Assembly (NCBI RefSeq): GCF_001422245.1
Contig: NZ_LMMM01000018.1
Coordinates: 303,202 to 367,201 of the forward strand
Direction: 5' to 3'
DNA length: 64,000 nt
Origin: Rhizobium sp. Leaf262
GTDB taxonomy: Bacteria > Pseudomonadota > Alphaproteobacteria > Rhizobiales > Rhizobiaceae
Shown here piece after piece: positions 8,535 to 16,933 of the stretch. Made by a program: the position numbers and the translations under genes. Position 1 is the stretch's first letter; each line of letters begins with the position of its first letter. Below the pieces are notes generated by a model. It saw only the letters and a program-made list of their open reading frames with translations. It did not search any database and was not told the origin of the DNA.

Positions 8535-10724
8535 ATGCCGCTTAGGAATGCCAGAACACTGTCGATCGGTCGAAGCACCGTGGTGGCAGGTGTTTTGTCT
8601 GCGGTTGCGATCGTCGTCGTCATCGTGACCCTCCTCATTCTTTCCGCGCTGCGCAATGTCGCTGAAAACACCAATGCTCTGGACGAACAGCGCTCGCTGG
8701 AAACGACATCCGGCGCGATCACCACCTATATCCGACAGCTCGATGCAACGCTGAACGATTACGCCGCCTGGGATGATGCCGCCCAATATGTCTATGCCCC
8801 CGATGGCATGGACTGGCTTGCCAGCAATTACGGCGACATGACCGTCAATAGCGAGCTTTTCGACACTGCCGTTCTCATCGACATGGAAAACCGCGTGCTG
8901 ATGGCCTATCGCGACGGCAAGCCGGTCGACTGGTCGCTCACGGAATATTTCGGCGATGGACTTTCAGGGCTCATTGAAAAAGCCCGGTCCGCACCTGCCG
9001 GACTGGCGCCGGAAGCCTCCGGATTCATCAAGACCCGGGACGGCATCGCTGCAGTCGGCGTCGCACTGGTGCGCAACAAGTCAGGTGAGCTGAAGGCGGC
9101 AGATACCGAAAGACGATATCTGATCTTCGCACGCCATCTGACTGCGGAAAAGGTCGACAAGCTTGCCCATACCTATGTGATCAACGGACTGGCCCTACAG
9201 CCTGCCGATGTCGGTGCTACCAATTTCGTCAGTATCACAAACCCCGTTGGCGAGGTGCTCGGCAACCTGACATGGCGCTCCCAGATGCCGGGCGACATCA
9301 GCCTCGCGGAAGTTCGCCCCCGCGTGTTGATTGCCAATGCCATCATCCTGCTGTTCTTTCTGGCGCTGCTGGCCATCGGCTTCGCGGCACTGAGAAAGCT
9401 GAAAAGTGACGAGGCCTCAGCCCGCCACGAGTTGTTGCGCGATCGCCTGAGCGGACTGAAAAACCGGCCCGGCCTTTTTGTCGGCTTGAAGCAGCTCCTC
9501 GGCCGCTCCCAGCAGGAGGGGTCATACGTCAAGCTCATCTATCTCGATCTCGATGGCTTCAAGGAAGTCAACGATTCCTTCGGCCATGGTGCGGGCGACC
9601 TGTTGATCAAGGGCGTTGCCGCCGCCCTGCAGGTTCTGGCGGCAGACAGGCTGCTGGCCCGTCTGGGCGGTGACGAATTCGCCATCGCTTTGGAAGGCCC
9701 CGAAGCACGTATGGAGGGACGCCGGCTTTGTGACGATCTTCTGGCGCTGTTTTCAGAGCCGTTCATGATCGGCGACCGCGTCGCCTCTATCGGATGCAGC
9801 ATCGGAACCGCAGTCGCAAAAGCAGGCGACATCGACGGCGAAGAGCTTTTGCGGCGCGCCGATATGGCCATGTACGAAGCCAAGGAAAACGGGCGCGGGC
9901 GCTACATGTCCTACGAGCCCTATATGGATACCCGCCGCGAAGAGAAGAACCAGCTTGAGGCAGATCTGAAATATGCCATCGAGCATGACGAGATCAAGGT
10001 CGTGTTCCAGCCGGTTGTCAACACGCTGACACGTCGTATCACTGGGGTGGAAGCGCTCGCCCGCTGGAACCGCGCGGGCTACGGGCCCGTCTCTCCGGAT
10101 GTCTTCATTCCCGCGGCAGAAAGCAGCGGTCTGATAGACCAACTGGGCCTGTCTGTTCTGCGCAAGGCCTGCAAGGCCGCCCAAGATTGGCCGCAGATCA
10201 AGCTTGCAGTCAATATTTCGCCGGTCCAGTTCAGGAACCCGCTTTTTGCCAGTCAGGTTGCGTCGATCCTGACACATCATGATATTGCGCCACAGCGCGT
10301 CATGCTGGAAATGACCGAAGGTTATTTCATCCACCATCCCGAGCGCGCGACAACCGCCATCGACAAGCTCAAGCAGATCGGCGTCAGCATCGCACTCGAC
10401 GACTTCGGCTCCGGATTTGCCAGCATCGGCTATCTGCGCCAGTTCGGCTTCGATCGCATGAAGATCGACAAGTCGCTGGTCGTGGCGCTTGACGAAGGCG
10501 GACGCTCGCTTGAAATGCTGACCGCGACCATCGCGCTCGCCAAATCACTCGGCATACCCGTGACCGCAGAAGGTATCGAAACAGAAGACCAGGCTGCCAT
10601 CCTGCAGCTGTGCGGCTGCGACGAGTTGCAGGGTTATCTGTTTTCAAAGCCAGTTCAACCAGAGCAGATTTTCACATTGCTGGACCAGCAGGACCATCCT
10701 GTCCGCCAGTTGAAGGCATCTTGA
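8535..10724 (+). CDS. CHASE4-GGDEF-EAL membrane protein (c-di-GMP turnover)
   Basis: The 729-residue protein has a transmembrane segment at about residues 15-38 and a periplasmic CHASE4-type sensor domain carrying NDYAAWDDAAQYVY near residue 75. A second transmembrane segment lies at about 255-280. The GGDEF domain has an intact RLGGDEF motif near residue 377, and the EAL domain starts about residue 475 with the intact VEALARW motif near 505. Both catalytic motifs are conserved, so it may both make and degrade c-di-GMP; which activity dominates cannot be read from sequence. Ribosome-site support for the ATG is weak (AGAGGA is rather far upstream). It is transcribed alone, convergent with the histidine-rich gene. 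Confidence 0.93.
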   Translation: MPLRNARTLSIGRSTVVAGVLSAVAIVVVIVTLLILSALRNVAENTNALDEQRSLETTSGAITTYIRQLDATLNDYAAWDDAAQYVYAPDGMDWLASNYGDMTVNSELFDTAVLIDMENRVLMAYRDGKPVDWSLTEYFGDGLSGLIEKARSAPAGLAPEASGFIKTRDGIAAVGVALVRNKSGELKAADTERRYLIFARHLTAEKVDKLAHTYVINGLALQPADVGATNFVSITNPVGEVLGNLTWRSQMPGDISLAEVRPRVLIANAIILLFFLALLAIGFAALRKLKSDEASARHELLRDRLSGLKNRPGLFVGLKQLLGRSQQEGSYVKLIYLDLDGFKEVNDSFGHGAGDLLIKGVAAALQVLAADRLLARLGGDEFAIALEGPEARMEGRRLCDDLLALFSEPFMIGDRVASIGCSIGTAVAKAGDIDGEELLRRADMAMYEAKENGRGRYMSYEPYMDTRREEKNQLEADLKYAIEHDEIKVVFQPVVNTLTRRITGVEALARWNRAGYGPVSPDVFIPAAESSGLIDQLGLSVLRKACKAAQDWPQIKLAVNISPVQFRNPLFASQVASILTHHDIAPQRVMLEMTEGYFIHHPERATTAIDKLKQIGVSIALDDFGSGFASIGYLRQFGFDRMKIDKSLVVALDEGGRSLEMLTATIALAKSLGIPVTAEGIETEDQAAILQLCGCDELQGYLFSKPVQPEQIFTLLDQQDHPVRQLKAS

Positions 10725-10830
10725 TCTTCACACCTTTGCCGACGGTCTTCACCCCACGTCCCTTGGATGCAGGGGTTCAGAACGAAGCCCGTGAGGCCCG
10801 TGAAGTCCCGCTTCGAAATTCTACGATACT

Positions 10831-11757
10831 TCAGTGAGACGCTTCGGCGGCGGGCGGCGCATCGTGGCCTGCGTCGGCGACCGGAGAGCCGTGCTCCGGC
10901 TCGGCTGCAACGGCGGTGGTTGAACCTTTGCCGAAGATCAGCGATTTCAGATAGGGAAAACTGAACATGCTTGCGCTGTCATGCTCGGCGGCGGATGTCA
11001 GAAGTTGGGGATCGTCGGGTGCGGAATGACCGTCCTTCGCTGAAGGTTCGCCGTGGCCGCCATCGTGACCGGCTGCGGGGGCTCCGCCATGGCCCGCCTC
11101 ACTCGGCGCTGCTTCACCATGACCGCCGCCTGTCTTTTCATGACCCGAAGAGGCCGCACCGTGGCCGCCAGCCGGTGCACTCTCAGCAGCAGGGTCGATG
11201 CACGGCGTGAAATCCGTCAGGCTTGCCGCCAGCTTTTCCGTATCCTCCAGAGGAAGGTCGATCCGCAATCCGTAGAACACGCCTTCGGCGCTCGGTGCAC
11301 CTTCGTAGTAATATGCGGAATAGGTCTTGGCATCCGCATCCGCAGGTAGTTTTGCGACATCGGGAATGAACACGACCTGAGCGGCAACCGCCCTGCCCCG
11401 CATGTCGGAACGCATGGTGGGGCCGTTCTTGTCGAGAATGGATATCTGTACCAGATCGGGCTTCTGTTCGTTGTAGACGGCTTTGGCGATGCGCAATGCG
11501 GTCTTGATCCGCTCGGCACCGTCGCCGCCCTCCGTGCGAATGAATTTGCGAATCCATACGGCGCCGTTTTTCTTGACGTTGACGGTTTGCACCATCTTGC
11601 ATTCGAGGCCGTTGACGGATGCCTGGGCTTCACCGAACAGGCTTTGCTTGCCGACCATGATTGCGGCAACGCCCGACGCACCCCCAAGAAGGAGGACGCC
11701 ACTACCGATCAATACGAACTTGCGAGAAAACCGTATTCTCTTGAACACTGCTTTCAC
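10831..11757 (-). CDS. Membrane-anchored histidine-rich protein of unknown function
   Basis: I do not recognise the family. From a GTG at 11757 (GGGA 8 bases upstream) the protein is 308 residues and starts MKAVFKRIRFSRK. One transmembrane segment follows (FVLIGSGVLLLGGASGVAAIM). An extracytoplasmic domain of about 150 residues carries two cysteines (LECKM and TPCID). The tail of about 125 residues is low in complexity, rich in Gly, Ala and Asp, and holds 11 histidines, mostly as GHG, GHE, GHD or GHS. Such tails commonly bind Zn, Ni, Co or Mn, and the gene is divergent from the sitABCD metal importer. The open frame extends to 11919, so a longer start is possible. Confidence 0.7.
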   Translation of the reverse strand: MKAVFKRIRFSRKFVLIGSGVLLLGGASGVAAIMVGKQSLFGEAQASVNGLECKMVQTVNVKKNGAVWIRKFIRTEGGDGAERIKTALRIAKAVYNEQKPDLVQISILDKNGPTMRSDMRGRAVAAQVVFIPDVAKLPADADAKTYSAYYYEGAPSAEGVFYGLRIDLPLEDTEKLAASLTDFTPCIDPAAESAPAGGHGAASSGHEKTGGGHGEAAPSEAGHGGAPAAGHDGGHGEPSAKDGHSAPDDPQLLTSAAEHDSASMFSFPYLKSLIFGKGSTTAVAAEPEHGSPVADAGHDAPPAAEASH

Positions 11758-11987
11758 GTCGAAAGTCCCGACATTCACCACCCCGTGTAAAACCCGATAT
11801 TCGCAAATCGCCATAGCAGCAGGACTGCGAAACGATTCCGGCGCGGCGGCAAAAACTGCTCCCGTACAGCGGTCAATTCTGACGTGTTCTCGTTGAAGAA
11901 GATTTAACTGAACAAACAATCCACATGGGGAACTGAACCATTTTTGGATTCCACAAAAAAATAGTGGACAGGCAGGCGCGATGTTTC

Positions 11988-12004
11988 TTGCGAATGATTT
12001 GCAA
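11988..12004. promoter_or_regulatory. Mur-like operator 1 upstream of sitA
   Basis: TTGCGAATGATTTGCAA is a 17-bp palindrome with only one mismatched pair, of the pattern TTGCrAATnATTyGCAA. This resembles the Mur (manganese-responsive Fur-family) sites known before rhizobial sitABCD and mntH genes. It lies just upstream of the candidate -35 TTGACA. Confidence 0.6.
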
Positions 12005-12043
12005 TATCATTGACAAAAGTGATCTTGCACGACAGATTGATAT

Positions 12044-12058
12044 TGCGAATTAATCGCA
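12044..12058. promoter_or_regulatory. Mur-like operator 2 upstream of sitA
   Basis: TGCGAATTAATCGCA has perfect TGCGA/TCGCA arms and lies directly downstream of the candidate -10 element and before the ribosome site. With operator 1 it brackets the promoter, an arrangement suited to repression. Confidence 0.5.
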
Positions 12059-12077
12059 TTAGGAGTTTCATACGATC

Positions 12078-12968
12078 ATGAGATTAGCCGCAAACCGCTT
12101 TATCCTTTGTATTGCCGCACTTTTTCTGCCTTTCGGCGCATCGGCTGCCGAAAAGCCGAAGGTCGTGACGACCTTCACCATTATCGCTGATATGGCCCGC
12201 AACGTCGCAGGCGATGCGGCGGAGGTGGAGAGCATCACCAAGCCCGGCGCAGAGATTCACAATTACCAGCCTACCCCGCGCGACATTCTCAAAGCACGCA
12301 ATGCCGATCTCGTCCTGGGAAATGGCCTCAATCTTGAGTTGTGGTTCCAGAAGTTTCTGGCTAACCTGTCCGGCGTTCCGAACATCACCGTGAGCGAGGG
12401 CGTCGTGCCGATGTCGATCAGCGGCGGGGCCTATGAGGGCAAGCCCAACCCGCATGCGTGGATGTCACCGGATAACGGGCTGATCTATGTCGAAAACATC
12501 CGCAAGGCCCTGACGCAGATCGACCCGGATCATGCCGCGCTTTATGCCGCCAACGCCAAGGCCTATTCCGATAAGATCAGGCAGGAAATCCAGCCGATGC
12601 GCGACGCCATCGCCGCCCTGCCGGAAGACCAGCGCTGGCTGGTGACGAGCGAAGGCGCCTTCTCCTATCTGGCGCGCGATTTCGGTTTGAAGGAGCTGTT
12701 CCTGTGGCCGGTCAATGCCGATAGCCAGGGCACGCCGCAGCAGGTGCGCAGCGTTATCGATGCCATGCGGGCGCACAATATCAAGGTCATCTTCAGCGAA
12801 AGCACGGTGTCTGCCGACCCGGCCAAGCAGGTGGCGAAGGAAACCGGAGCAGCTTACGGCGGCGTCCTCTATGTGGATTCGCTGAGCGAAGCGGACGGCC
12901 CAGTACCGACCTATCTCGACCTTCTGCGGGTCACAACGGAAACAATCGTGAAAGGCCTCTCCAAATGA
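12078..12968 (+). CDS. sitA: Mn/Fe ABC importer, substrate-binding protein
   Basis: The 296-residue protein belongs to the cluster A-I metal-binding proteins (ZnuA/PsaA/SitA). A signal peptide spans about residues 1-24 (ending FGASAA). Metal-site segments are [11 protein letters not shown] (His near 64), [11 protein letters not shown] (His near 127), a Glu in the [16 protein letters not shown] segment and a terminal Asp segment ([11 protein letters not shown]). It lacks the His-rich loop of ZnuA-type zinc proteins, which favours Mn/Fe. It overlaps sitB by 4 bases and heads sitABCD. Mur-like sites upstream also argue for manganese; zinc is the alternative. Confidence 0.9.
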   Translation: MRLAANRFILCIAALFLPFGASAAEKPKVVTTFTIIADMARNVAGDAAEVESITKPGAEIHNYQPTPRDILKARNADLVLGNGLNLELWFQKFLANLSGVPNITVSEGVVPMSISGGAYEGKPNPHAWMSPDNGLIYVENIRKALTQIDPDHAALYAANAKAYSDKIRQEIQPMRDAIAALPEDQRWLVTSEGAFSYLARDFGLKELFLWPVNADSQGTPQQVRSVIDAMRAHNIKVIFSESTVSADPAKQVAKETGAAYGGVLYVDSLSEADGPVPTYLDLLRVTTETIVKGLSK

Positions 12969-13855
12969 TGATGGGAAAGCGAAAAGGCGCGGAAACGGGG
13001 CTGACGGTCGATGATGTGACCGTGACCTATCGCAATGGCCATACCGCCCTGCGCAGCGCCAGCTTTTCCATTCCACGCGGTACGATTACCGCCCTGGTCG
13101 GTGTCAACGGCGCGGGCAAATCCACCATCTTCAAGGCCATCATGGGCTTCGTGCCGCTGGCGGCGGGTGCGGTTTCCATCTTCGACCAACCCGCCCGCGA
13201 TGCGCTGAAAAAAAACCTTGTCGCCTATGTGCCGCAGGCCGAAGAGGTGGACTGGAGCTTTCCGGTTCTGGTGGAAGACGTGGTGATGATGGGCCGCTAC
13301 GGCCACATGAATTTCCTGCGCATTCCCACCAAACGCGACCACCAGATGGTGGATGAGGCGCTGGCCCGCGTCAACATGGTGGATTACCGCAAGCGCCAGA
13401 TCGGCGAACTCTCCGGCGGGCAGAAAAAGCGGGTGTTTCTGGCGAGAGCGCTGGCGCAGGAAGGTCAGGTCATTCTGCTGGACGAGCCGTTCACCGGCGT
13501 CGATGTGAACACCGAAGAGCAGATCGTCGCGCTGTTGAAGGCGCTACGTGACGAAGGCCGCATCATGCTGGTTTCCACCCACAATCTCGGCAGCGTGCCG
13601 GAGTTCTGCGACCGCGCGGTCTTCGTGAAGGGAACGGTCATCGCGTCAGGCAAGACCGAAGACACCTTTACCGAAGAGAACCTGCAAAAAGCCTTTGGCG
13701 GCAGTCTGCGCCACTTCATTCTGGGTGGAACCGACCTGCATGACGATGCCGATCCGCGCCACCTGAAAGTCATTACCGACGACGAGCGTCCCTTCGTGAT
13801 CTATAGCAAGGATGGCACGGCCACCGCGACCCCGAAAGCGAAGAGCCATGATTGA
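12965..13855 (+). CDS. sitB: Mn/Fe ABC importer, ATP-binding subunit
   Basis: The 296-residue ATPase has Walker [10 protein letters not shown] at about residues 46-54, a Q-loop in [12 protein letters not shown], the signature LSGGQKKR at 149-156 and Walker [13 protein letters not shown] at 169-180. The Q-loop and signature forms are those of metal-importer ATPases (ZnuC/SitB). The C-terminal ~50 residues (after [11 protein letters not shown]) are longer than in many homologues. Its start overlaps sitA (ATGA) and its end overlaps sitC by 8 bases, implying coupled translation. Confidence 0.92.
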   Translation: MMMGKRKGAETGLTVDDVTVTYRNGHTALRSASFSIPRGTITALVGVNGAGKSTIFKAIMGFVPLAAGAVSIFDQPARDALKKNLVAYVPQAEEVDWSFPVLVEDVVMMGRYGHMNFLRIPTKRDHQMVDEALARVNMVDYRKRQIGELSGGQKKRVFLARALAQEGQVILLDEPFTGVDVNTEEQIVALLKALRDEGRIMLVSTHNLGSVPEFCDRAVFVKGTVIASGKTEDTFTEENLQKAFGGSLRHFILGGTDLHDDADPRHLKVITDDERPFVIYSKDGTATATPKAKSHD

Positions 13856-14708
13856 GACTCTTCTCGAACCTTTCACCTATTCCTACATGCTGAACGCCAT
13901 CTGGGTCAGTGCGCTGGTGGGTGGCGTCTGCGGTTTTCTGTCGTCCTATCTGATGTTGAAGGGCTGGTCGCTGATTGGCGATGCGCTCTCCCACGCCATC
14001 GTTCCCGGCGTGGCGGGTGCCTATATGCTGGGCCTGCCCTTTTCGCTGGGTGCCTTCATTTCCGGCGGGCTGGCTGCGGGCTCGATGCTGTTTCTGAACC
14101 AGAAAACCCGGTTGAAGGAAGATGCCATTATCGGCCTGATCTTCACATCGTTTTTCGGCCTTGGCCTGTTCATGGTGTCGCTGTCGCCGACCTCCATCAA
14201 CATCCAGACCATCGTACTGGGTAATATTCTGGCGATCACCACCGAAGACACGATCCAGCTGGCGCTGATCGGCGGCATCAGCCTGCTGGTGCTGGCGGTA
14301 AAGTGGCGGGATTTCATGGTGGTGTTTTTCGATGAGAACCACGCCCGTACCGTTGGCCTCAACCCCGATCTGCTGAAAATCATCTTCTTCACCCTGCTGG
14401 CCGCCTCCACCGTTGCTGCCTTGCAGACGGTCGGCGCGTTTCTGGTGGTTGCCATGGTGGTGACACCGGGTGCGACGGCCTATCTTCTGACCGACCGGTT
14501 CGAACGGTTGATCGGCATGAGCTTCGGCATCGGCGCATGCACCAGCTTCGTCGGCGCTTATCTCAGCTACTTCCTGGATGGCGCGACCGGCGGCATTATC
14601 GTGGTGTTGCAGACGCTGATCTTTCTGACCGCTTTCGTTTTTGCGCCCAAGCACGGCTATCTTGCCTCCCGCGCCAAGGCAAAGGCAGCATTGGAAACCA
14701 CGCCATGA
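13848..14708 (+). CDS. sitC: Mn/Fe ABC importer, permease subunit
   Basis: The 286-residue integral membrane protein of the ABC-3 family has about eight hydrophobic segments and the hallmark [20 protein letters not shown] near residues 35-53. I use the ATG at 13848, which overlaps the end of sitB, and not the in-frame start at 13812, because [19 protein letters not shown] is the usual permease N-terminus. It pairs with SitD as the second permease; sitD starts in its stop codon. Confidence 0.92.
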   Translation: MIETLLEPFTYSYMLNAIWVSALVGGVCGFLSSYLMLKGWSLIGDALSHAIVPGVAGAYMLGLPFSLGAFISGGLAAGSMLFLNQKTRLKEDAIIGLIFTSFFGLGLFMVSLSPTSINIQTIVLGNILAITTEDTIQLALIGGISLLVLAVKWRDFMVVFFDENHARTVGLNPDLLKIIFFTLLAASTVAALQTVGAFLVVAMVVTPGATAYLLTDRFERLIGMSFGIGACTSFVGAYLSYFLDGATGGIIVVLQTLIFLTAFVFAPKHGYLASRAKAKAALETTP

Positions 14709-15556
14709 GCGAAAACCTGCAACTGGCCATCCTGCCGTTCCAACTGCCCTTCATGCAATATGCCTTCGTCATCACGCTGATGATTGCCGTGCCGATGGCG
14801 ATGTTGTCATGCATATTGGTGCTGAAAGGGTGGTCGCTGATGGGCGATGCGGTGTCTCACGCCGTGCTGCCGGGCGTCGTCATCGCCTATATCGTCGGCA
14901 TTCCCTTCTCCATTGGGGCGTTCGTTGCGGGCATGATCTGCGCTCTCGGCACCGGATTCCTGAAAGAAAACAGTCGCATCAAGGAAGATACGGTTCTGGG
15001 CATCGTCTTTTCCGGCATGTTCGGGCTGGGTCTGGTTCTCTATGTGAAGGTGCAAAGCGACGTGCATCTGGACCATATTCTCTTCGGCGACATGCTGGGC
15101 ATTGCGCTGGGAGACATCATCGAAACCGGTCTGATTGCGCTGGCCGCGACGCTGTTTTTAGTTTTGCTGCGCAAAGACCTGCTCGTCCACGCCTTCGATG
15201 CCCAGCACGCCAAGGCCATCGGCCTGCCGGTCCGGTTGCTGCATTACGGGCTGCTGGCGGTCTTGTCGCTGACGGTGGTGGGTGCCTTGCAGGCTATTGG
15301 CATCATTCTGTCCGTCGCCATGCTGGTGGCACCCGGCGCGATTGCCTTCCTGCTGACGAGACGCTTTTCCAGCATGATGATGGTGGCCGCTGCCGTTGCC
15401 GTCGGTGCCTCGCTAGTGGGCATATGGGTGAGTTTCCTGATCGACAGCGCGCCAGCACCCACCATCGTGCTGATCATGAGCATGGTCTTCATCGTCGCTT
15501 TCATTCGCACGACCATCAAGGCACGGGCAAACAACCGGGCGGAAGCATCTGCCTGA
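14705..15556 (+). CDS. sitD: Mn/Fe ABC importer, second permease subunit
   Basis: The 283-residue ABC-3 family permease is a paralogue of SitC; compare LVLKGWSLMGDAVSHAVLPG near residues 38-57 with the matching segment of SitC. The ATG at 14705 overlaps the sitC stop by 4 bases. The open frame runs further upstream inside sitC, but those residues are not membrane-like. Two different permeases in one operon is the SitABCD arrangement, as opposed to ZnuABC with a single permease. It is the last gene of the operon. Confidence 0.92.
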   Translation: MSENLQLAILPFQLPFMQYAFVITLMIAVPMAMLSCILVLKGWSLMGDAVSHAVLPGVVIAYIVGIPFSIGAFVAGMICALGTGFLKENSRIKEDTVLGIVFSGMFGLGLVLYVKVQSDVHLDHILFGDMLGIALGDIIETGLIALAATLFLVLLRKDLLVHAFDAQHAKAIGLPVRLLHYGLLAVLSLTVVGALQAIGIILSVAMLVAPGAIAFLLTRRFSSMMMVAAAVAVGASLVGIWVSFLIDSAPAPTIVLIMSMVFIVAFIRTTIKARANNRAEASA

Positions 15557-15597
15557 AGACAATTGATCGCAATTGAAAAGATTATTTCAAAAACCCC

Positions 15598-15623
15598 GGA
15601 ACTTCCCGGCCCTGTTTCGCGTC
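15598..15623 (+). promoter_or_regulatory. Candidate EcfG (general stress sigma factor) promoter
   Basis: GGAAC at 15598-15602 is followed after 17 bases by CGTC at 15620-15623. This is close to the alphaproteobacterial EcfG/RpoE2 consensus GGAAC-N16/17-CGTT. It lies 63 bases before the DUF1328 gene. Confidence 0.5.
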
Positions 15624-15685
15624 AATAGATGCAGGTCGCTGGCGTGGGCGCGCGATCGCATCAATTGACGCAAAGAGGTACGGCC

Positions 15686-15859
15686 ATGTTGAAGTGGGCT
15701 CTTATATTCTTCGTTATCTCGCTGATCGCCGGTGTTTTCGGCTTTACGGGAATTTCGGCGGCGACAGCGGGCATCGCCCGTATTCTGTTCTTCATCGCCG
15801 TGGTCATCTTCCTGATCTTCGTCGTGCTTGCACTGATGGCGGGCCAGGCTATCCTCTGA
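15686..15859 (+). CDS. DUF1328 small membrane protein
   Basis: The 57-residue protein consists almost entirely of two transmembrane segments, [20 protein letters not shown] and [22 protein letters not shown], joined by a Gly/Ala linker (TGISAATAG). This is the DUF1328/YtjA pattern; function is unknown, though members are often stress-induced in rhizobia. I start at the ATG at 15686 (AGAGG upstream at about 15673) and not at the in-frame ATG at 15629, because the extra 19 residues are not family-like. A terminator follows. Confidence 0.88.
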   Translation: MLKWALIFFVISLIAGVFGFTGISAATAGIARILFFIAVVIFLIFVVLALMAGQAIL

Positions 15860-15883
15860 CAGAACGACATGGATTGACGAAAG

Positions 15884-15913
15884 CGGCGGGTCTCAATGGC
15901 CCGCCGTTTTTTT
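15884..15913 (+). terminator. Rho-independent terminator after the DUF1328 gene
   Basis: CGGCGGG (15884-15890) pairs with CCCGCCG (15900-15906) and is followed by T7. Confidence 0.9.
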
Positions 15914-15927
15914 GTGTTTTACTCTTC

Positions 15928-16041
15928 CGTCACCCCGCACTTGATACGGGGTCTAGCGACCTGACGTCTGTCCGGTCAAAAGAGTCTTTTCAGCCCAAGG
16001 ACTTGGGCTGACTGGATTCCGGCTCAAGGCCGGAATGACGG
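15928..16041. repeat. Palindromic intergenic repeat, second family, diverged copy 2
   Basis: The element begins CGTCACCCCGCACTTGATAC and ends GGCCGGAATGACGG. The inner CAGCCCAAGGACTTGGGCTG palindrome is shared with the copy at 4281. It lies between the convergent DUF1328 and SDR genes. Confidence 0.75.
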
Positions 16042-16057
16042 AGAAATAGAACTGCGC

Positions 16058-16789
16058 TTACGCCGTCCAGCCGCCATCGATCACATGGATCTGCCCGGTC
16101 GTGAAACCCGCTTCGTCAGATGCCAGATATGTCACCAATGCGGCGACCTCCTCCGGCTTGGCGATGCGCCCCATGGGTTGGCGGGCGATGAAATCGGCCA
16201 GCGCCTGCTCGTAATTGCCGGTGGCGCGCAACCGGTCATGCAGGGAAGGGCTGTCGACCGTGCCGGGGCAGATGGCATTGCAGCGAATGCCCTTGGTGAC
16301 GAAGTCCGACGCTATGGATTTCGTGAGGCCGATGACGGCGGCTTTCGAGGCGGTGTAGGCGAAGCGGTTGGGCACGCCTTTCACGCTGGAAGCGACAGAG
16401 GACATATTGACGATGACGCCCCTGCCCTTTTCCAGCATGGCGGGAAGAAAGGCACGGCATGTACGGTACATGGCCTTCGCGTTGAGATCGAAGGAGAAGT
16501 CCCAGTCCTTCTCTTCACAGTCCAGAATCGTGCCTGCATGAACGAAGCCCGCGCAATTGAACAGCACGTCGACATGACCGATTTCGGACGCCAGAGCCTT
16601 GACGGCGTCTCCATCCAGCACGTTCAAAACCCGCGTTTCCGCCTTGGTCAGTGTGGCGAGCGCCGCCTCGTTGATATCGGTGGCGATAACACGTGCACCG
16701 AGTTCGAGGAAACGTTCGGCAGTTGCCCGACCGATGCCCTGCCCTGCTGCTGTGATGACCACTGTTCGGCCGGTGAAATCCTGCGCCAT
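16058..16789 (-). CDS. Short-chain dehydrogenase/reductase, sugar-acid or hydroxyacid type
   Basis: The 243-residue classical SDR has a cofactor motif VVITAAGQGIGRA near residues 9-21, the NCAG motif (DVLFNCAGF), a catalytic Ser in NMSSVASS, and YTASK with the Tyr and Lys. The sequence resembles the BDH2/2-keto-3-deoxy-L-fuconate dehydrogenase subgroup. NAD is the likely cofactor because an Asp follows strand 2 (IATDIN). The start MAQDFTG at 16789 is preferred over the in-frame ATG at 16849, which lies in the operator region. An IclR regulator is divergent. The substrate cannot be fixed from sequence. Confidence 0.85.
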   Translation of the reverse strand: MAQDFTGRTVVITAAGQGIGRATAERFLELGARVIATDINEAALATLTKAETRVLNVLDGDAVKALASEIGHVDVLFNCAGFVHAGTILDCEEKDWDFSFDLNAKAMYRTCRAFLPAMLEKGRGVIVNMSSVASSVKGVPNRFAYTASKAAVIGLTKSIASDFVTKGIRCNAICPGTVDSPSLHDRLRATGNYEQALADFIARQPMGRIAKPEEVAALVTYLASDEAGFTTGQIHVIDGGWTA

Positions 16790-16830
16790 GTACTGCTCCT
16801 CCCCGCCCGAAGGGCGCATGTCAAAATCGA

Positions 16831-16870
16831 ATATGGATCGACAATTCATATGTAAACAGTCTATTCATAT
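16831..16870. promoter_or_regulatory. Candidate operators between the SDR and IclR genes
   Basis: ATATGGAT (16831-16838) and ATTCATAT (16844-16851) form an inverted repeat with one mismatch and a 5-base spacer. ATTCATAT recurs exactly at 16863-16870, 19 bases further. This AT-rich cluster lies in the divergent promoter region and is a plausible IclR-family binding site. Confidence 0.5.
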
Positions 16871-16933
16871 AACGTCAAGTGAACCGGGATCACCGCCCTT
16901 TCCCGCGGCCGTGCGGATCGCTATAGAGGCCAG

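Larger units (their letters stand above)
11758..12077. promoter_or_regulatory. Divergent control region of the His-rich gene and sitABCD
   Basis: This gap of about 320 bases holds no further gene. Its left half may contain upstream start codons of the His-rich frame. Its right half has a TTGACA (12010-12015) with CAGATT 17 bases later as a candidate sitA promoter, flanked by two Mur-like palindromes listed separately. AGGAG at 12061-12065 is the sitA ribosome site, with a rather long 12-base spacing. Confidence 0.6.

Noticed and set aside
12078..15556. Zinc importer znuABC/troCBA instead of sitABCD
   Set aside because: Two different permeases, the lack of a His-rich loop in the binding protein and Mur-like boxes favour Mn/Fe; zinc is not formally excluded.
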